Made by a program: the position numbers and the translations under genes. From Asterias rubens (taxonomy: Eukaryota; Echinodermata; Asteroidea; Forcipulatida; Asteriidae): a stretch of DNA of 64,000 bases. Under the pieces are notes generated by a model, which saw only the letters and a program-made list of their open reading frames with translations, had not been told where the DNA came from and did no database searches. Location of the stretch: NCBI RefSeq assembly GCF_902459465.1, contig NC_047080.1, forward strand, positions 12,436,866 to 12,500,865, given 5' to 3'. Below, in pieces: positions 36,708-60,125 of the stretch (within the stretch, counting starts at the first letter, position 1; each line of letters starts with the position of its first letter).

Positions 36708-39700
36708 GTAAACAACAGCAATTTTGTTAACTTTTTATATATTTTTTATTTACTTCTTCTTACTTTTTTACTTGTTTAGTTTACACTACATAATTATCGT
36801 GATACTATGATCATGTTGATGTATTGTATTACAGTCTCTTATTATCAGATCATCAGATTCAGAATGGATTATAAAAAGTCGGTGACAAGTGAAGTGAAAG
36901 GATTTTATTTGTGGTAAATTCAATGTTAAGGCCTAATTAATTTATTTCATACCACACGAAAAAGTGGTGGCATGATGCAGAAATTGTTTCACATAGTGGA
37001 CAGTAGTCTAGTCGGACAGAGTAGAGGGATTAATGTGTGATTGATTGTAAAAGTGGAGTTCTGTCAATTCTATTGCCTTTTTCCTTCTCAACACAGGTTG
37101 AACACCAATCATACTCTGGAAATGGGAACCATGGTTTGCACGTCCAGCCAAGCCATAATGCAAGTGTAAGCAATAAACTGGTGAATGCCCCACAACAGAA
37201 CTATGTCCCAAACGGAATCGTTAGACACGATCAAGCACAGCCTCAGCTAGCTTCGCAATTTTACCAGCAGTTGCGGATGAGTTGGGGCCCTTCTTCCCAA
37301 CAAAGTGAAGAACGCCAGGTAGCAATGTCTCCAAGCGGTGAACATTACCATCAGTCATCAGAGTACCAGGGAATATCAATGGTACCCATAAGTAATGGAG
37401 CAGTGGATTTTGAACCGGACCTTAGTCCTCGTATGCTTCCCAAACCCCCTCAGGAACCACGCCGTGGGTCAAAGACTCGGAGCAGTTTACGTCGAGCTGC
37501 AAATCTCCTCCTTAATCGCAGTCGCCAGAGTCTTTCTGATGGCGAAACGACTCGCAAACCCACGCCACCAACCACCCCGAGGAGCGAAATGGAACAGCGA
37601 AAAGAGGCAAAAACACAAACAGTCCTAGAGCGACTTCAGAAAAACAAAAATAAAATGGGTGAACTGCTGCGTTCACCAAATTTATCTCGCATGCGCCGGT
37701 CAAGTCAGGGGAACATCAGCACGGATAGCTCTCTCTCCCCTACAGATAGGCCGAGAAGTAAACCCAGCAGCAGAAAATACGCAAGTGCAGAGAATCTTCA
37801 GGTTAATGGGCATCATAGAAGTGTAGAGAACCTTAGCAGCAGACAGGGACCTCAGAGTGGATCTGATAGGAACTATGTTAAGACGTATGAAAGCAATTCC
37901 AGCAGGTCAGAGGATAATGATTACGACGTCGTTCATTCGAGGGGTCCATCATCGGGATATAAACTAAGAAGGCATGCCAGTGGTCCTGTGTATCAAGAAT
38001 CCGATAAGATGACCAACAGCTATCATAGAGGTGAACATAGTTATCCAAACTCACTTTGTGTACTTGTATTTGTAACGGTTATTTTAAAAATACACCTTAT
38101 AAACATTGCTTATAATCTTTTTTTTTACTAACTAATAATAGTAAAAAAAAAACCTTAGAAAACCCCCAATTATTAAAAAACAATCACAACAACGAAACAA
38201 AATCAAACACCCAATGAATTGATAAAAAGGTGGAATATTTGCTCATAATACACCAACAGCTTCATCTTTTGGATTGGACGTAAAGCTGTACATGTAGGTC
38301 CAATGTGTTGTGTACTGCACATAAAACACAGTTACACTTATTGCTCTGAGAAGGGGTTTACCCTGGTGTTTCTGGCAGTGGCTGCTGAATGCACCACATC
38401 ACCTTGTAAACCTTTGGAAGGTGCCACATAGTCCCATTAGTCTAAACACAGAAGAAGTCTAAAATGTTTCTGTTTGTTAAAGTGCCTGAAGATACCTTAT
38501 TGGTAGATGTGTTTGTTGTAATAAGACTCTTGTTATTATTTTTGATTTGTAGGCTACCACACTGCAGACAGTGATACTGACTCGGGAGTTGGCAGAGTGA
38601 ATGGCTACAGTACACAAACGCATCCCAGGTATGGTTGTGGCCCAATGGGGTAATATCTACACTGGCTAAGTACCGCCTGTCTTACAAATGCATCCCAGCT
38701 ATGGTTGTAGCCCAGTTGAGTACATGTAGCATCGTCTCTGGCTACTGATTTAGTATAGCCTGTCTTACAAATGCATCCCAGCTATGGTTGTAGCCCAGTT
38801 GAGTACATGTAGCATCGTCTCTGGCTACTGATTTAGTATAGCCTGTCTTACAAATGCATCCCAGGTATGGTTGTAGCCCAGTTGAGTAACATCTACTCTG
38901 GCTACTCACTGTATAAAGCCAGTCTTTCTAAGTGCATCTGTAAGACGTTTTGATGCTTTTCTTCTTCTGGCACAACCACTGCGCTTTTATCTTGAGACAA
39001 ATCAAGCTCGTGGATGAATGAACTTACCACTATAGTCCCTTAATACAATAAAAACACTCCTTGATGAGGTTTATTTGGTTGTACAGGATTTGCTTGTATA
39101 TAATCTGAGCATGACCAGATTGTCTGAGAACAAGGCAGTCTGCTGCCATCAAAAGTTTCCCATTCAATTTACTAACAATACACATTGATTCTCTTGCAGA
39201 AGTGATGGTCACAAAGGCATGCCATCAACACGAGACACGCTTCGTGCGATACAGAAAAAGCGTGACGCTCCGGGTCCTTCGAGTAGACACATGAACAAGT
39301 CTGTGAGTGGACCCCTGAAAGCCGATCATAGTATCCAACCAGTACGCACAGCGGATGACAGGTAAGATACCAGACCTGTGTCATATCTCCATCATCATGG
39401 ATTTCCACATTGTCCTAGCAGTACCAGAATGAGACTGAGATTGTAAATGGTCTGGTGCCCTTTTTCAAGTTAACAATCTCAACCTTGTGTCTTATATTCT
39501 TATGGTGTTGTTAGGTGCTCAGCAATAAAGTTACAACTTAAAACAACTAGTGTTTTTGGAAATTGTGATTTTGTATTTTCAATCAATTTTACTTCCAAAA
39601 CAGCAGGTCGCCAATGGACAGGTCGGGTATGTGGATAGAACAAGGAGCTCGACCCAAACGTTCCAGTTCAGTGGAATCCTTAGAGACAGAGGAAGTGAAG

Positions 39701-42575
39701 CATGAAATATTTCCAGACAGTCAGATTGGGGCGTGGTCACAACCATCTCACAACTCCAGACCAGAGAAGCAGCCACGAAAACCCAGGTCATCTTCGCTAA
39801 CAAGGTCAGACCAAACTGACAGAAGACCCTCCAGTCGTGGCCCTAGGCCGGCTTCACCAGCTCGCTCGGTGCATTTTGAAGACAGTGACTCACCGAGAGA
39901 AGAGAAAAAGAGACCTCAGTCAAGATCACAGTCAAGGACTAAAGTATCTCCACCTGAGAGTGGTTCTGCCAGTACGAGAAACTCAGAGGATGGTTATATT
40001 TACGCAAAACCAGACAAGAGTAAGAAACGTAATAGCTTCTCAGACATGGAGGATCCATATGCCACCATACCGGATCATCATTCAAGGGTTGTGGTTGACG
40101 TCGACAATCCATATGAGGAGATCGAGATCCCAGATCGACATGACATCAACAGGAATCAGATCACTACCTCATCTAAGAATGTTGTCAATCAATACAAGAG
40201 CTCTGATTGGGAGGACTCTATCGATGGACTCTCTGCAAAAGTTGAGAAGAAACGCCAAACAAGAAAACATGAGAAGAGGGGAGTAAACAGCACTACACAA
40301 AGACAGGAAGTTATCAATGATACAAAAGATGAGAAGAGGGGAGTAAATGGCACTACACAAAGACAGGAAGTTATCAACAATACAAAAGGTACGTTTGTCC
40401 AGAGAAAATTTCTAATCAAAGTTGGATCCAATTTCATAAAGCTGTGCAAGTCTCGACACTCCTGTGGTGACAGGTCTTTTTCTTTAGCTGCGCCACGCTT
40501 CTGGAACTCTCTACCACTTAATCTTAGATCTTGTCTTTGTACCACATAATTCAAATCTCTTCTCCAAAAGGTATCTTATGTCACAGGTTTCAAGGATTAA
40601 TTTGTTGTGTCTGTTTTCTTTTTTGGTTTTACTGCGCCTTGAACACCCAGCAGGGTGGAAATGTGCACATTACAAGTATTTATTATTATTAATATTTAGT
40701 AAATGGTTGTGCTTCCTGTGGTAGAACTTAATTTTTTCTTCTTCTCTGTTTAAATCACAGAAAATGACGAGCCGATTTATGCCAAGGTGGACAAGTCGAG
40801 TAAGAGACCACCATCAGGTGCAGCCCACAGGCCTAGCTCAAGACAACGCTCCAACTCGGACAGACCCAGTACTAGAAATCCCTGCATAGCTAGCGAGTTT
40901 GATGACAGTATATCACAGATGGGTTACAAGGCCAATAATGACACACCATTCAAGAGGTATGTGTTTGTAGCGAACTCCTCTGCAAGACCTTTATAAAAAA
41001 TGCTTCACACTTTTTATTAACTTTATAAAATCTAAGGTAACCAAGATAGACTGGTAGCTTGTTTGTATACACGGTAGCAAAAAAACTGTCTATCAATGAT
41101 AACCCATGCCCGAATAGGTGGCTACAGCTATGGCTATGGCTAGATTTCCGCATCATCCGCAGACATATAGTCTAGTACCCTGTTTGTATACACCAATCAC
41201 CATAGCAACTTCCTGGTGGACCTCGATCAAACTCATGATGCCGCAGTCGCAATGGCAGAGACCAGTTCACATTTTGTAATATTGTCTTTTGCTTTATTAA
41301 GGTTTTGTTCATTTTCATTTTCATTGCAACTCGATCCAGAACTTTCAGGAACAATAAAGTGATAATTATTCTCTATTAACTATCCCATACAATTGAATCT
41401 TTATGCTTTTCTTAATAGCAACCTAGGGGATTATGCAGAGTTGAGCGGGTCTCGTACCTCCATCTCGTCTCGTGTCTCCATCTCAGACAAGATGCAGAGT
41501 ATCGGCAAGGCAACAAAGAAGAAGCTAAGCTCCATGAGGCGCGCACTTAGTGTAGATCGCATCAACACCGCTGGGAATGAAAACACCGATGAGGAGCAGC
41601 CAAAGGTAACTTTACGTTTAAAGTTAGAACAATTCTTGAGCCTGCATATTTTGTTTTAGCGCAAAAGCCCCCGAATAATCTTGAACCTTTCGTCGCTCTC
41701 ATTTTTCACTTTTAGCTCAAACGCTCTCCATCGTTAAGGTCCCTCACTGGGCTTTTCAGCAAAAAGGATAAAAAGCAAGACGATTCCACTAAACCTGGAA
41801 AATTAAATAAAAGGTAAGAAATAGTATAAAAAAAAAACTTTTAATTTCAATTTAATCGTTGCTTAAGTTCCAAGTTTCTGTTTGTCTGAGGGAGAATGAT
41901 AATTTTGAAAGTACAACTTGTGTTCATACTTGTAGGCGCTCTGCTAGTCTGAGTGGTCTGCCGATACGACTCCAGCGGTCATCTGAAGATACCGATGTCA
42001 CGTCACCGAGTCACATGAGGAAAGTCGGCAAACTACTCCATCTCAACTCTGATGGGTCTCAAGTTGTTGAGCTTGTCAAACCACCGAGTGGACCGTTTGG
42101 TTTCTACATCGCTCGTGGAACTTCAAACTTTGGCTCTGGTAAGTATTCTCAAACTTCTGTTTTTTTTGTAAAATAACTTTATTAAAAGAGTGTGTTGGAA
42201 TCCTTTTATGATTTGTGTAAAAATTTTGGAACTGCATTTCTACATCTTTTAGGAAGACGAAGAAATTTCAAATTCAATAGTTAACAATTTGTTTCACTCC
42301 ATACTCTCATCTCCCTACTAAGCTTACTCACTACTCTATTCACCTAAATAGGTGTCTTTGTTACCCGGTTGGGCGATGGCCACCCAGCAAAGATCCTGGC
42401 AGGTCTCCTGGCAGTGGGTGATGAGATTCTTGAAATCAACGGAGTAGATGTCCGGAACCGGCCTCTAGATGACATATATGACATGATGATGGATAATAAC
42501 AAGCTGACCTTGAGGCTGGTACCGATCACTTCACGTGGCACATGGACGGATAGATCATATGGAGTGGATGTGTGA
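36342..42575 (+). CDS. S/R-rich scaffold protein with C-terminal Par-6-like PDZ domain (ten exons)
   Basis: Joining 36342-36707, 37097-38030, 38553-38628, 39200-39361, 39604-40388, 40761-40956, 41419-41605, 41716-41813, 41936-42138 and 42352-42575 gives 1,076 codons with every phase matching. Residues 1 to about 960 are low-complexity and rich in Ser, Arg, Lys and Pro, with no catalytic domain. They include basic patches (SLRRAANLLLNRSRQSLSD) and Tyr motifs that look like kinase/SH2 sites: GYIYAKPDKS, DPYATIPDH, NPYEEIEIP, EPIYAKVDKS. Residues about 962-1062 form one PDZ domain: carboxylate loop GPFGFYIARG, then GVFVTRLGDGHPA and LLAVGDEILEINGVDV. The loop and LLAVGDEILE/MM block resemble the Par-6 PDZ, but no PB1 or CRIB domain is present. 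This looks like a cytoplasmic adaptor. I cannot name the orthologue and leave function open. Confidence 0.85.
36708..37096. other. PDZ-scaffold intron 1
   Basis: 389 bp, AT-rich; no element seen. The acceptor tract ends ctcaacacag. Confidence 0.65.
37097..38030 (+). CDS. PDZ-scaffold exon 2
   Basis: The largest exon, residues 123-433: Gln/Asn/Ser-rich, then basic (SKTRSSLRRAANLLLNRSRQ), then Ser/Arg-rich with many RxxS-type sites and a possible coiled stretch (MEQRKEAKTQTVLERLQKNK). Ends phase 1 before gtgaac. Confidence 0.85.
38031..38552. other. PDZ-scaffold intron 2
   Basis: 522 bp, AT-rich; nothing recognised. Confidence 0.6.
38553..38628 (+). CDS. PDZ-scaffold exon 3
   Basis: 76 nt encoding GYHTADSDTDSGVGRVNGYS then TQTHP; phase 1 in, 2 out. 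Its last ~20 bases and its donor are the first unit of the tandem repeat that follows. Confidence 0.8.
38607..38930 (+). repeat. 83-bp tandem repeat that duplicated an exon end and splice donor
   Basis: The block acaa(a)(t/c)gcatcccag followed by (g/c)tatggttgt(a/g)gccca occurs with catcccag at 38621 (the real exon 3 end), 38691, 38774 and 38857. Copies 2 and 3 are identical over 83 bp and read cag|ctatgg, without a donor GT. Copy 4 reads cag|gtatgg and so restores a donor-like site. Confidence 0.9.
38629..39199. other. PDZ-scaffold intron 3
   Basis: 571 bp; the left half is the 83-bp tandem repeat, and the right half is AT-rich without features. Confidence 0.65.
39200..39361 (+). CDS. PDZ-scaffold exon 4
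   Basis: 162 nt, phase 2 in and 2 out; encodes SDGHKGMPSTRDTLRAIQKK and a following basic/Ser stretch. Symmetric phase means it could be skipped without a frameshift. Donor gtaaga. Confidence 0.82.
39604..40388 (+). CDS. PDZ-scaffold exon 5 (tyrosine motifs, 20-residue duplication)
   Basis: Phase 2 in, 1 out. The acceptor is a tandem cagcag, so the exon may start at 39604 or 39607 (one extra Ser). It encodes the Ser/Arg-rich stretch, the Tyr motifs IYAK, PYATIP and PYEEIE, and an in-frame 60-nt duplication (units from about 40270 and 40330, sharing EKRGVN(S/G)TTQRQEVIN). Without splicing at 40388 the frame stays open to 40549 into a retrotransposon tail. Confidence 0.85.
40389..40680 (+). 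mobile_element. 3' end of a non-LTR retrotransposon in PDZ-scaffold intron 5
   Basis: Translated in the frame of exon 5 it gives CGDRSFSLAAPRFWNSLPLN, the hallmark C-terminal phrase of many non-LTR reverse transcriptases. It is followed by a 3' UTR (cgccttgaacacccag...) and a ttattattatt tail. 5' truncation is severe; only the last ~55 codons remain. Confidence 0.8.
40761..40956 (+). CDS. PDZ-scaffold exon 6
   Basis: Residues about 775-839: ENDEPIYAKVDKSSKRPPSG followed by a Ser/Arg-rich stretch. It echoes the IYAKPDKSKKR motif in exon 5, so the module seems internally duplicated. Phase 1 in, 2 out, donor gtatgt. Confidence 0.83.
40957..41418. other. PDZ-scaffold intron 6
   Basis: 462 bp. 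41108-41160 contains ggctacagctatggctatgg and ctagatttccgc, a decayed piece of foldback family A. Nothing else seen. Confidence 0.5.
41419..41605 (+). CDS. PDZ-scaffold exon 7
   Basis: Residues about 840-902: SNLGDYAELSGSRTSISSRV then a basic segment (ATKKKLSSMRRALSVDR) resembling a phosphorylatable or membrane-binding basic patch. Phase 2 in, 0 out, donor gtaact. Confidence 0.83.
41716..41813 (+). CDS. PDZ-scaffold exon 8
   Basis: 98 nt: LKRSPSLRSLTGLFSKKDKK and following; Lys-rich linker. Phase 0 in, 2 out, donor gtaaga. Confidence 0.82.
41936..42138 (+). CDS. PDZ-scaffold exon 9 (PDZ N-half)
   Basis: Residues 935-1002: RRSASLSGLPIRLQRSSEDT linker, then the first PDZ strands and carboxylate loop GPFGFYIARG. 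Ends phase 1 before gtaagt. Confidence 0.88.
42352..42575 (+). CDS. PDZ-scaffold exon 10 (PDZ C-half, stop)
   Basis: Residues 1003-1076: GVFVTRLGDGHPAKILAGLL, AVGDEILEINGVDV, then DDIYDMMMDNNKLTLRLVP, ending YGVDV and TGA at 42573-42575. The terminal YGVDV ends in Val and could itself be a PDZ ligand, which is speculative. Confidence 0.88.
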
Positions 42576-43247
42576 CCTTTCAACTTTGACATCTACTTTC
42601 AAGCAAGAAGACTCGTGGAAAGGTATGGGAAAATAAAAGATCTGCTTGGATCTGTTTTGTACAATTCAATGAAAATACACATCTGTAAAACAAGTCTTAC
42701 CCAGAGCACGTGGAGTAACAGGTGAGGGTAAAGGTCACAACCATTTTGACCTTTCAGGTCATGACCTTTCGATTAGGGCAGTATAAAGTGTGGAAAACAG
42801 GTTTAAGGATTGTGCTGTTTAAGTTTTGCAATAGAGTTTTATCAGAGAGCAGCCATCTTGTTTTACTTGCCTCCAAATCAATTCATAACGAGGCTAGGGG
42901 TGTATTGATAAATAGTCAGATCCCCTTTTGATACCTTGAGAATCAGGACTCATCATTGCTATTGGTTACAGGGAACATGGTCCAATATGGTGGCAGTGTG
43001 TGAATGGTATTCAAACAACCACTTTCAAGATTTTTGTAGAAATGATTTGTGCCTCTTCTTTGCATAAGTAGTCGGATTATTTTTAAACCTTGTACATACC
43101 TCCCATTCGGTGAAATGTTATAAATATTGCTTTTGTAATTGAATGAAGTATGTTTTGATATGTTTTTGTAAACAGCATTGAGTATTGAAATCATAAAAGG
43201 GTAGATTATCAATTATCAATCAGCATTTGTTTAAATTAAAATCAACG

Positions 43248-43253
43248 AATAAA
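43248..43253 (+). terminator. possible PDZ-scaffold poly(A) signal
   Basis: AATAAA about 670 bases past the stop codon. Another lies at 46338; which is used cannot be told from sequence. Confidence 0.3.
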
Positions 43254-46200
43254 TCTTGTAAATTCATTACTGGAATCGTCTTTCACCAATCAATTGGCCA
43301 ATTGATAAAAAGTTGCTGGCTGCAAATTACACTTTAAAAGGAGAACGGCCAAGACTTAATCAACCAAATATTTGTATGCAGTCAAATCATTGTGTGCCTT
43401 GCTAACTGCTGCAGTATTCCATACGAAACGGAAGTATTTGTGCCTACTAAATGGTTTTATTTTTCATAGTTCACTGCGCTGACATTCCACTAGCTTTGCC
43501 TTGCTGTGCTTTTACAGAACTTTTCTATCGATAGAGATTTGTACTTTTTTTTTTTAAATACAAATATTATTATTGGAAGAAATGGTATAATATTCAAACT
43601 ATTATTATAATCAGGTAATCCTATCTTTAAACTGATTTAAGTTTAATAGTTTTTGTAGATCGAAAATAGAAATTTGTTTACGTTTGTAAACAATATTGTT
43701 TTTACCAGATTTGTGGCCTACATACACATGTACATGTACAACATTTATATAGCTTCACCCATTCATGTACAAAGCTTTGAGATTCGTTAATAGCAATAAC
43801 TTCAGATTTAATATCAAATATTACATAATATAGAGGCTGACATAACTTGTATATTTCTCTGTTAATTGACAGATATTGATAAAAATGTATAACTTTGTAA
43901 ATAATTGTTTTATATAAAATAGATAGTTGTGTTTCGAAACACTCAGGTAGAACATTTAAGTTGATATGCTTCATGACCATGCATTGAATTCATAGTATGT
44001 ACATGAAGTTCAGCTCATGTGGCCTAACATTATTGAAAACTATTTTACGAACAGCAATGGCAAATAAGCTAATGGCAGTGAGAGCTCACCTTTCTCTGTT
44101 TTAGTTCTTTTATACACTATATTTATTTGTGTAAATTACTTGATTTTTTTACGATTTGTTTTTTATATTTTTTTTCCAGTTTGTTCATTTTTTTTTTTTT
44201 TTTTGGGGGGGGGGGGGGTGGAAGTTGTTAGAAAATTTAATAATATGATATGGAATAGCACTAGCCTGCCAAGAAAGACGCTGTGTAAGTTTTGAGAAAT
44301 GCATTAGTTTGCATAACACTGTGCGATTGTATCTACTCTACTGTTTAGGTTACAAACTTGTCTTGATGTTATGCTACTACTGCTGAGTTAGTTTCAGATT
44401 TTCTGAGGTAATAATGTCTTGTACAGATTGTATATATACCTTTGCCATAACTAGTTAACGTACTCTTATTCAGAGATATGACCCTATTTCTGACTATTAC
44501 CATGTCCCGTCAGCGACACAATGACTCAATATGTAGTGGTCACTTACATGGGCCCATGGTAATCATTTGAACCTACTGTTGTTAGCCGCTGAGATAGAAG
44601 AGGCTTTTATCAGCAGACGAGGGCAGAAGTCCAATCTGTTAGTGACTTCAATTGCTAATTCGGCTTATCTGGTTTGAGGCTAAACTAAAAGATGAGTTTG
44701 TCAACGCCATTTTTACAATTTTTTAAAATAGTTTGTTTATGATTTCCTCTCTTTTAACTGGGGCAACTTACTGAGTTAATAATAATGATACACAGGTTAA
44801 ATATCTTTTCTCCCCCCCCCCCCCCCCAATATGAAATGTGCCAAGGGTAAAACAAACAAATCACAAGAGGCTCTTTAAGCTGGAGTAATGACACGCACCA
44901 TTTTATATTTTTACGTGGCCTAATTTTAAGCCAATGAAACGTTATTATAATAATCATGATCGGCATTCCAAGCTTATTTTTATAATGAATATTTATGAGA
45001 TTTGACTAGGCAAAATGGCATGTGTTAGTTAATATTCATTATTCAGTTATATGCCCTGTTGTGTCTTCCTGAACTTATAAATATTCATGAGAGCTTTCAA
45101 TTGATTGATAATACCAAAGTTCAGTGACCTGTGTTCAGTTACACTTTAAAGCTTAATTAGAAACACACCTTGAAAAGTATGTTTTAACTTTGCATGCTTG
45201 ATTTAATTATAATGGACACCATTTCTTTACCTAATCAGATAAGCAGAAAATTTGTGTACAACTAAGCAACCCATGTGAACTAGTTACCCGTTTCTCCTCA
45301 GCAAAAGTGTTTATGAGCACTTGGACTTAAATTGTATTTATTATTGTAGATCAATTGGTTTTGTATTTACAGCGAGGGCCAATTTCAAGCCACTATTTCT
45401 TACAAAAAGAAATTATTCTATGCCAGAATTTATTTTCACATTTCAACTGTGAAATGCGTGTCTGAAATTGTTCTCCGATAACTCCCCCAAACCAAGTACC
45501 TAGATATAACAGGACCAATGAAACAGTTTAAAGTAACAAATTTACAGAAATGCCTAAAAAAGATTGCCACATTTTCTTGATATTAATTTATGAAAAAGAA
45601 CAGTCTACAATTATTTATAACCCCGTCCAACTACACAGTGCAATGATGGGATAGACGTAAACTGGAGTTCAAATTTGTTTATATCAAATTTTAAGATTTT
45701 TTTTTCACTTCCGTCCGAAGTAAGTTAAGTATTCAATCAATCATGATTCAATTTTAATTGTAAGAAAATCATGATGTAATAATTTAAAAGTATTCAGATG
45801 TTATTGGTGTTAATAGTTGTATGAAATCATTTAATTATGAGGGTTCCTAAGTGGTCCAGTAATTGTAGAATAAGAAAATTATGATACTATTCAGACTATG
45901 TAATTGTTGAAAGTTGTTAGAGTTTAACGTACTGTGTAACTCTAAACACAGATTGATAGAAGATTTAAGCAATAAGCAGTGTGTTAGTAGAGTAATGAAT
46001 CATATAAATCATAAAGACCAATCATGGAACCTTGCGGAACCTCATCAAGTCACTTGTGCACATTCAAAACTTATGCACAGACCGTGATTTGTTCAATGTG
46101 TAAAAGTCAATTTCTGCATAAAATTTACAGGAAAAAGACGATAGAAAAATTGCCTAGCAGAAACGATTGGTTACCAGTCAAAGTACCTTGTGTGTTATTT

Positions 46201-46779
46201 GTGACTGGTTCCCTGCTTATTTTGGCTTAGCAAAGTGGACTCACTTTGTACTTGCTTGGTGTTGTCGAGACACCTCACAAATGACCCAACAAGTTTTTAT
46301 TGTTTTGTATCATTCCTAGCTATGTGTTTACAATGTAAATAAATAATACATATCTTTTGTAAATACAATATTTGTTGCAATTGGTCTGAGACTTATGCCT
46401 TTGTACTTATTATGTAAGTACATTGTAAATACATTATTTAGTCACATGATTTTTAGAAGCATAAATGGTTCAGTGGGATGTGGTTCTTAAAACCAACACC
46501 ATAAAAGTATGGTGTTCAACAATCTAGGGCAAATCCTTTCTAAATGCCATAATTTAAATGTCTGGTGTTCACATTTACTTTGATGTTATTAAATTTGCTA
46601 CACCTTGATACTCAACTTAATAGTTATTAAAGATTCTTTTCCAATGATTCAAGGTTTATTAGAATGTGGGATATTCCTAAGTCTGGGGTTATGTGAGTGG
46701 CACATGGCACAATGAGTGATAAATACTCCTGGAAAGTACTTTCATATTAAGTTTAGAAACCCTAATACTACCAAAAATG

Positions 46780-46900
46780 TGGCAAAAAGGACATTTTCTC
46801 ATTATGGAAACAAATAATATATGGCAAAAAAGGATATTTTCTCATTATGGAAACAAATAATATATGGCAAAAAAGGACATTTTCTCATTATGGAAACAAA
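46780..46900 (+). repeat. 41-bp tandem repeat, three copies
   Basis: The unit ggcaaaaa(a)ggacattttc plus tcattatggaaacaaataat occurs three times almost unchanged. Confidence 0.9.
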
Positions 46901-47767
46901 TTTTTGGGTTTTGTCATTTACAATTAAATTCCTTGTATTTATTGTATGTATATTTTTATTTGTTTGAACAATTTATTTTGCTTTGGTTATTATTGTTATT
47001 TTTAAAACTTCAGTTGTTACACTTTTCACCCATTATTATGAGTGTATTAACAGATTCCTGTATATTACTACACTTATTTAGATCGTGAAATTAATGAAAT
47101 ATGCCATGTGTGTTGGCAGAATTATGATTAAAACAATAATTTTTAGTTCTGTTTTCTTATTTTTATTTCTCATTTTTATTTTACATCAATTGTCTGTACC
47201 TTAATTGTTGTTATATTTGACAATATTTCAGTGACAGTTGAAACTAAGGTAGCCTGACACTTTAGGCACCAATAACTTACTGTCAATCATTTTGTCATAG
47301 AAAAACCTAAGAATAAAATTGTATCTACATTGTATACAATTAAAAATGCACTGATTTGGCAGTTACGTTTTGTATTACCGGTTTGCAGCATGTTATGACA
47401 TAAACAGATAAATCGTACTATATAGCCTTTTATTTGTGATTATGCTCAAGTTTTAATTAAAAAAGAATTACCAGACAAAGCGAAAAGTACATAAAGAAGG
47501 GTTGAAAGCTATTGAATATTAAAATATGCTAATGAAGTGGGCGGGACTTTACGCTATTTTGTGGTCACACCCTTTTTTCCCTTTGTTGAAAGTGCGAATG
47601 CGCGGTGACCCAAAGGTCATTGTATCACGTTCGATCTGCTATCACACACTTCGAGGACGACAACGAGCCGGCAAAACGAGGGCGATATTTAATTGCTACA
47701 AAACTCCTTATTTTCCAGAAATTCTCCACATAATATGACAGTGTGACACAAACATTTACTTTATACG

Positions 47768-59476
<11,709 letters not shown>

Positions 59477-59654
59477 CCACGATATCATTGTACAGTCTCT
59501 CCTCTATATTTCTTGCTGTATATTTTGGTACTCCTAGATTGGTCATAGGTGCGACTGATTGGGAGGGAAGACAATGTGTTCTGGATTAATCTCATTTTGC
59601 ACCACGCTGATTTGGGGGCAAATTGGTTCTGTTTTTAAATTATTTTATTTGTTG

Positions 59655-59660
59655 AATAAA
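59655..59660 (+). terminator. likely SCaMC poly(A) signal
   Basis: AATAAA 179 bases past the stop codon; a later one is at 60397-60402. Confidence 0.5.
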
Positions 59661-60125
59661 CTGAACTGAAATGAATAATGTGTCGCCACCATGTTTGTCA
59701 CGTACCCTGCTGTATGCAATAACAGTTATGCATTCTGATGAGCAAGCACCAGACTATGTTCTTCTTCCTGTTTCAATTTGATGAGATTAATTTGAATTGT
59801 TGACAAAACATTTGTCAGATCTTCACCTTATTTGCGGAGTCAACCTGAGTGTAATAACACTGCACTGTATAACACAATGACTTTCAAAATGGCACTACCG
59901 AGGTGATTGAGACGATGACAATAGATTGAATTGGGTAAGAAGACAACATACAAGAATTGAAATCTGCACAGGTGATGAAGAGCGCTTTGATTTGCCTCCG
60001 AGATGGTGCATTAATGGGCATGGATATTGTTTGCAAGAGCTCTTTTAAACTTATGATCTGTCAAAGGTTTGTGCATGAAATTACTGTAAAAGTAGGCGGA
60101 GCATGTAACCATCATTGGCGATGTG

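Larger units (their letters stand above)
42576..47767. other. PDZ-scaffold 3' region and intergenic
   Basis: 5.2 kb without a recognisable gene. AATAAA occurs at 43248-43253 and 46338-46343 and may serve the PDZ transcript. A poly-T/poly-G run lies at 44187-44219 and a poly-C run near 44812-44827. A 41-bp triplication lies at 46780-46900. The last ~250 bases should contain the carrier promoter, with no clear motif. Confidence 0.5.
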
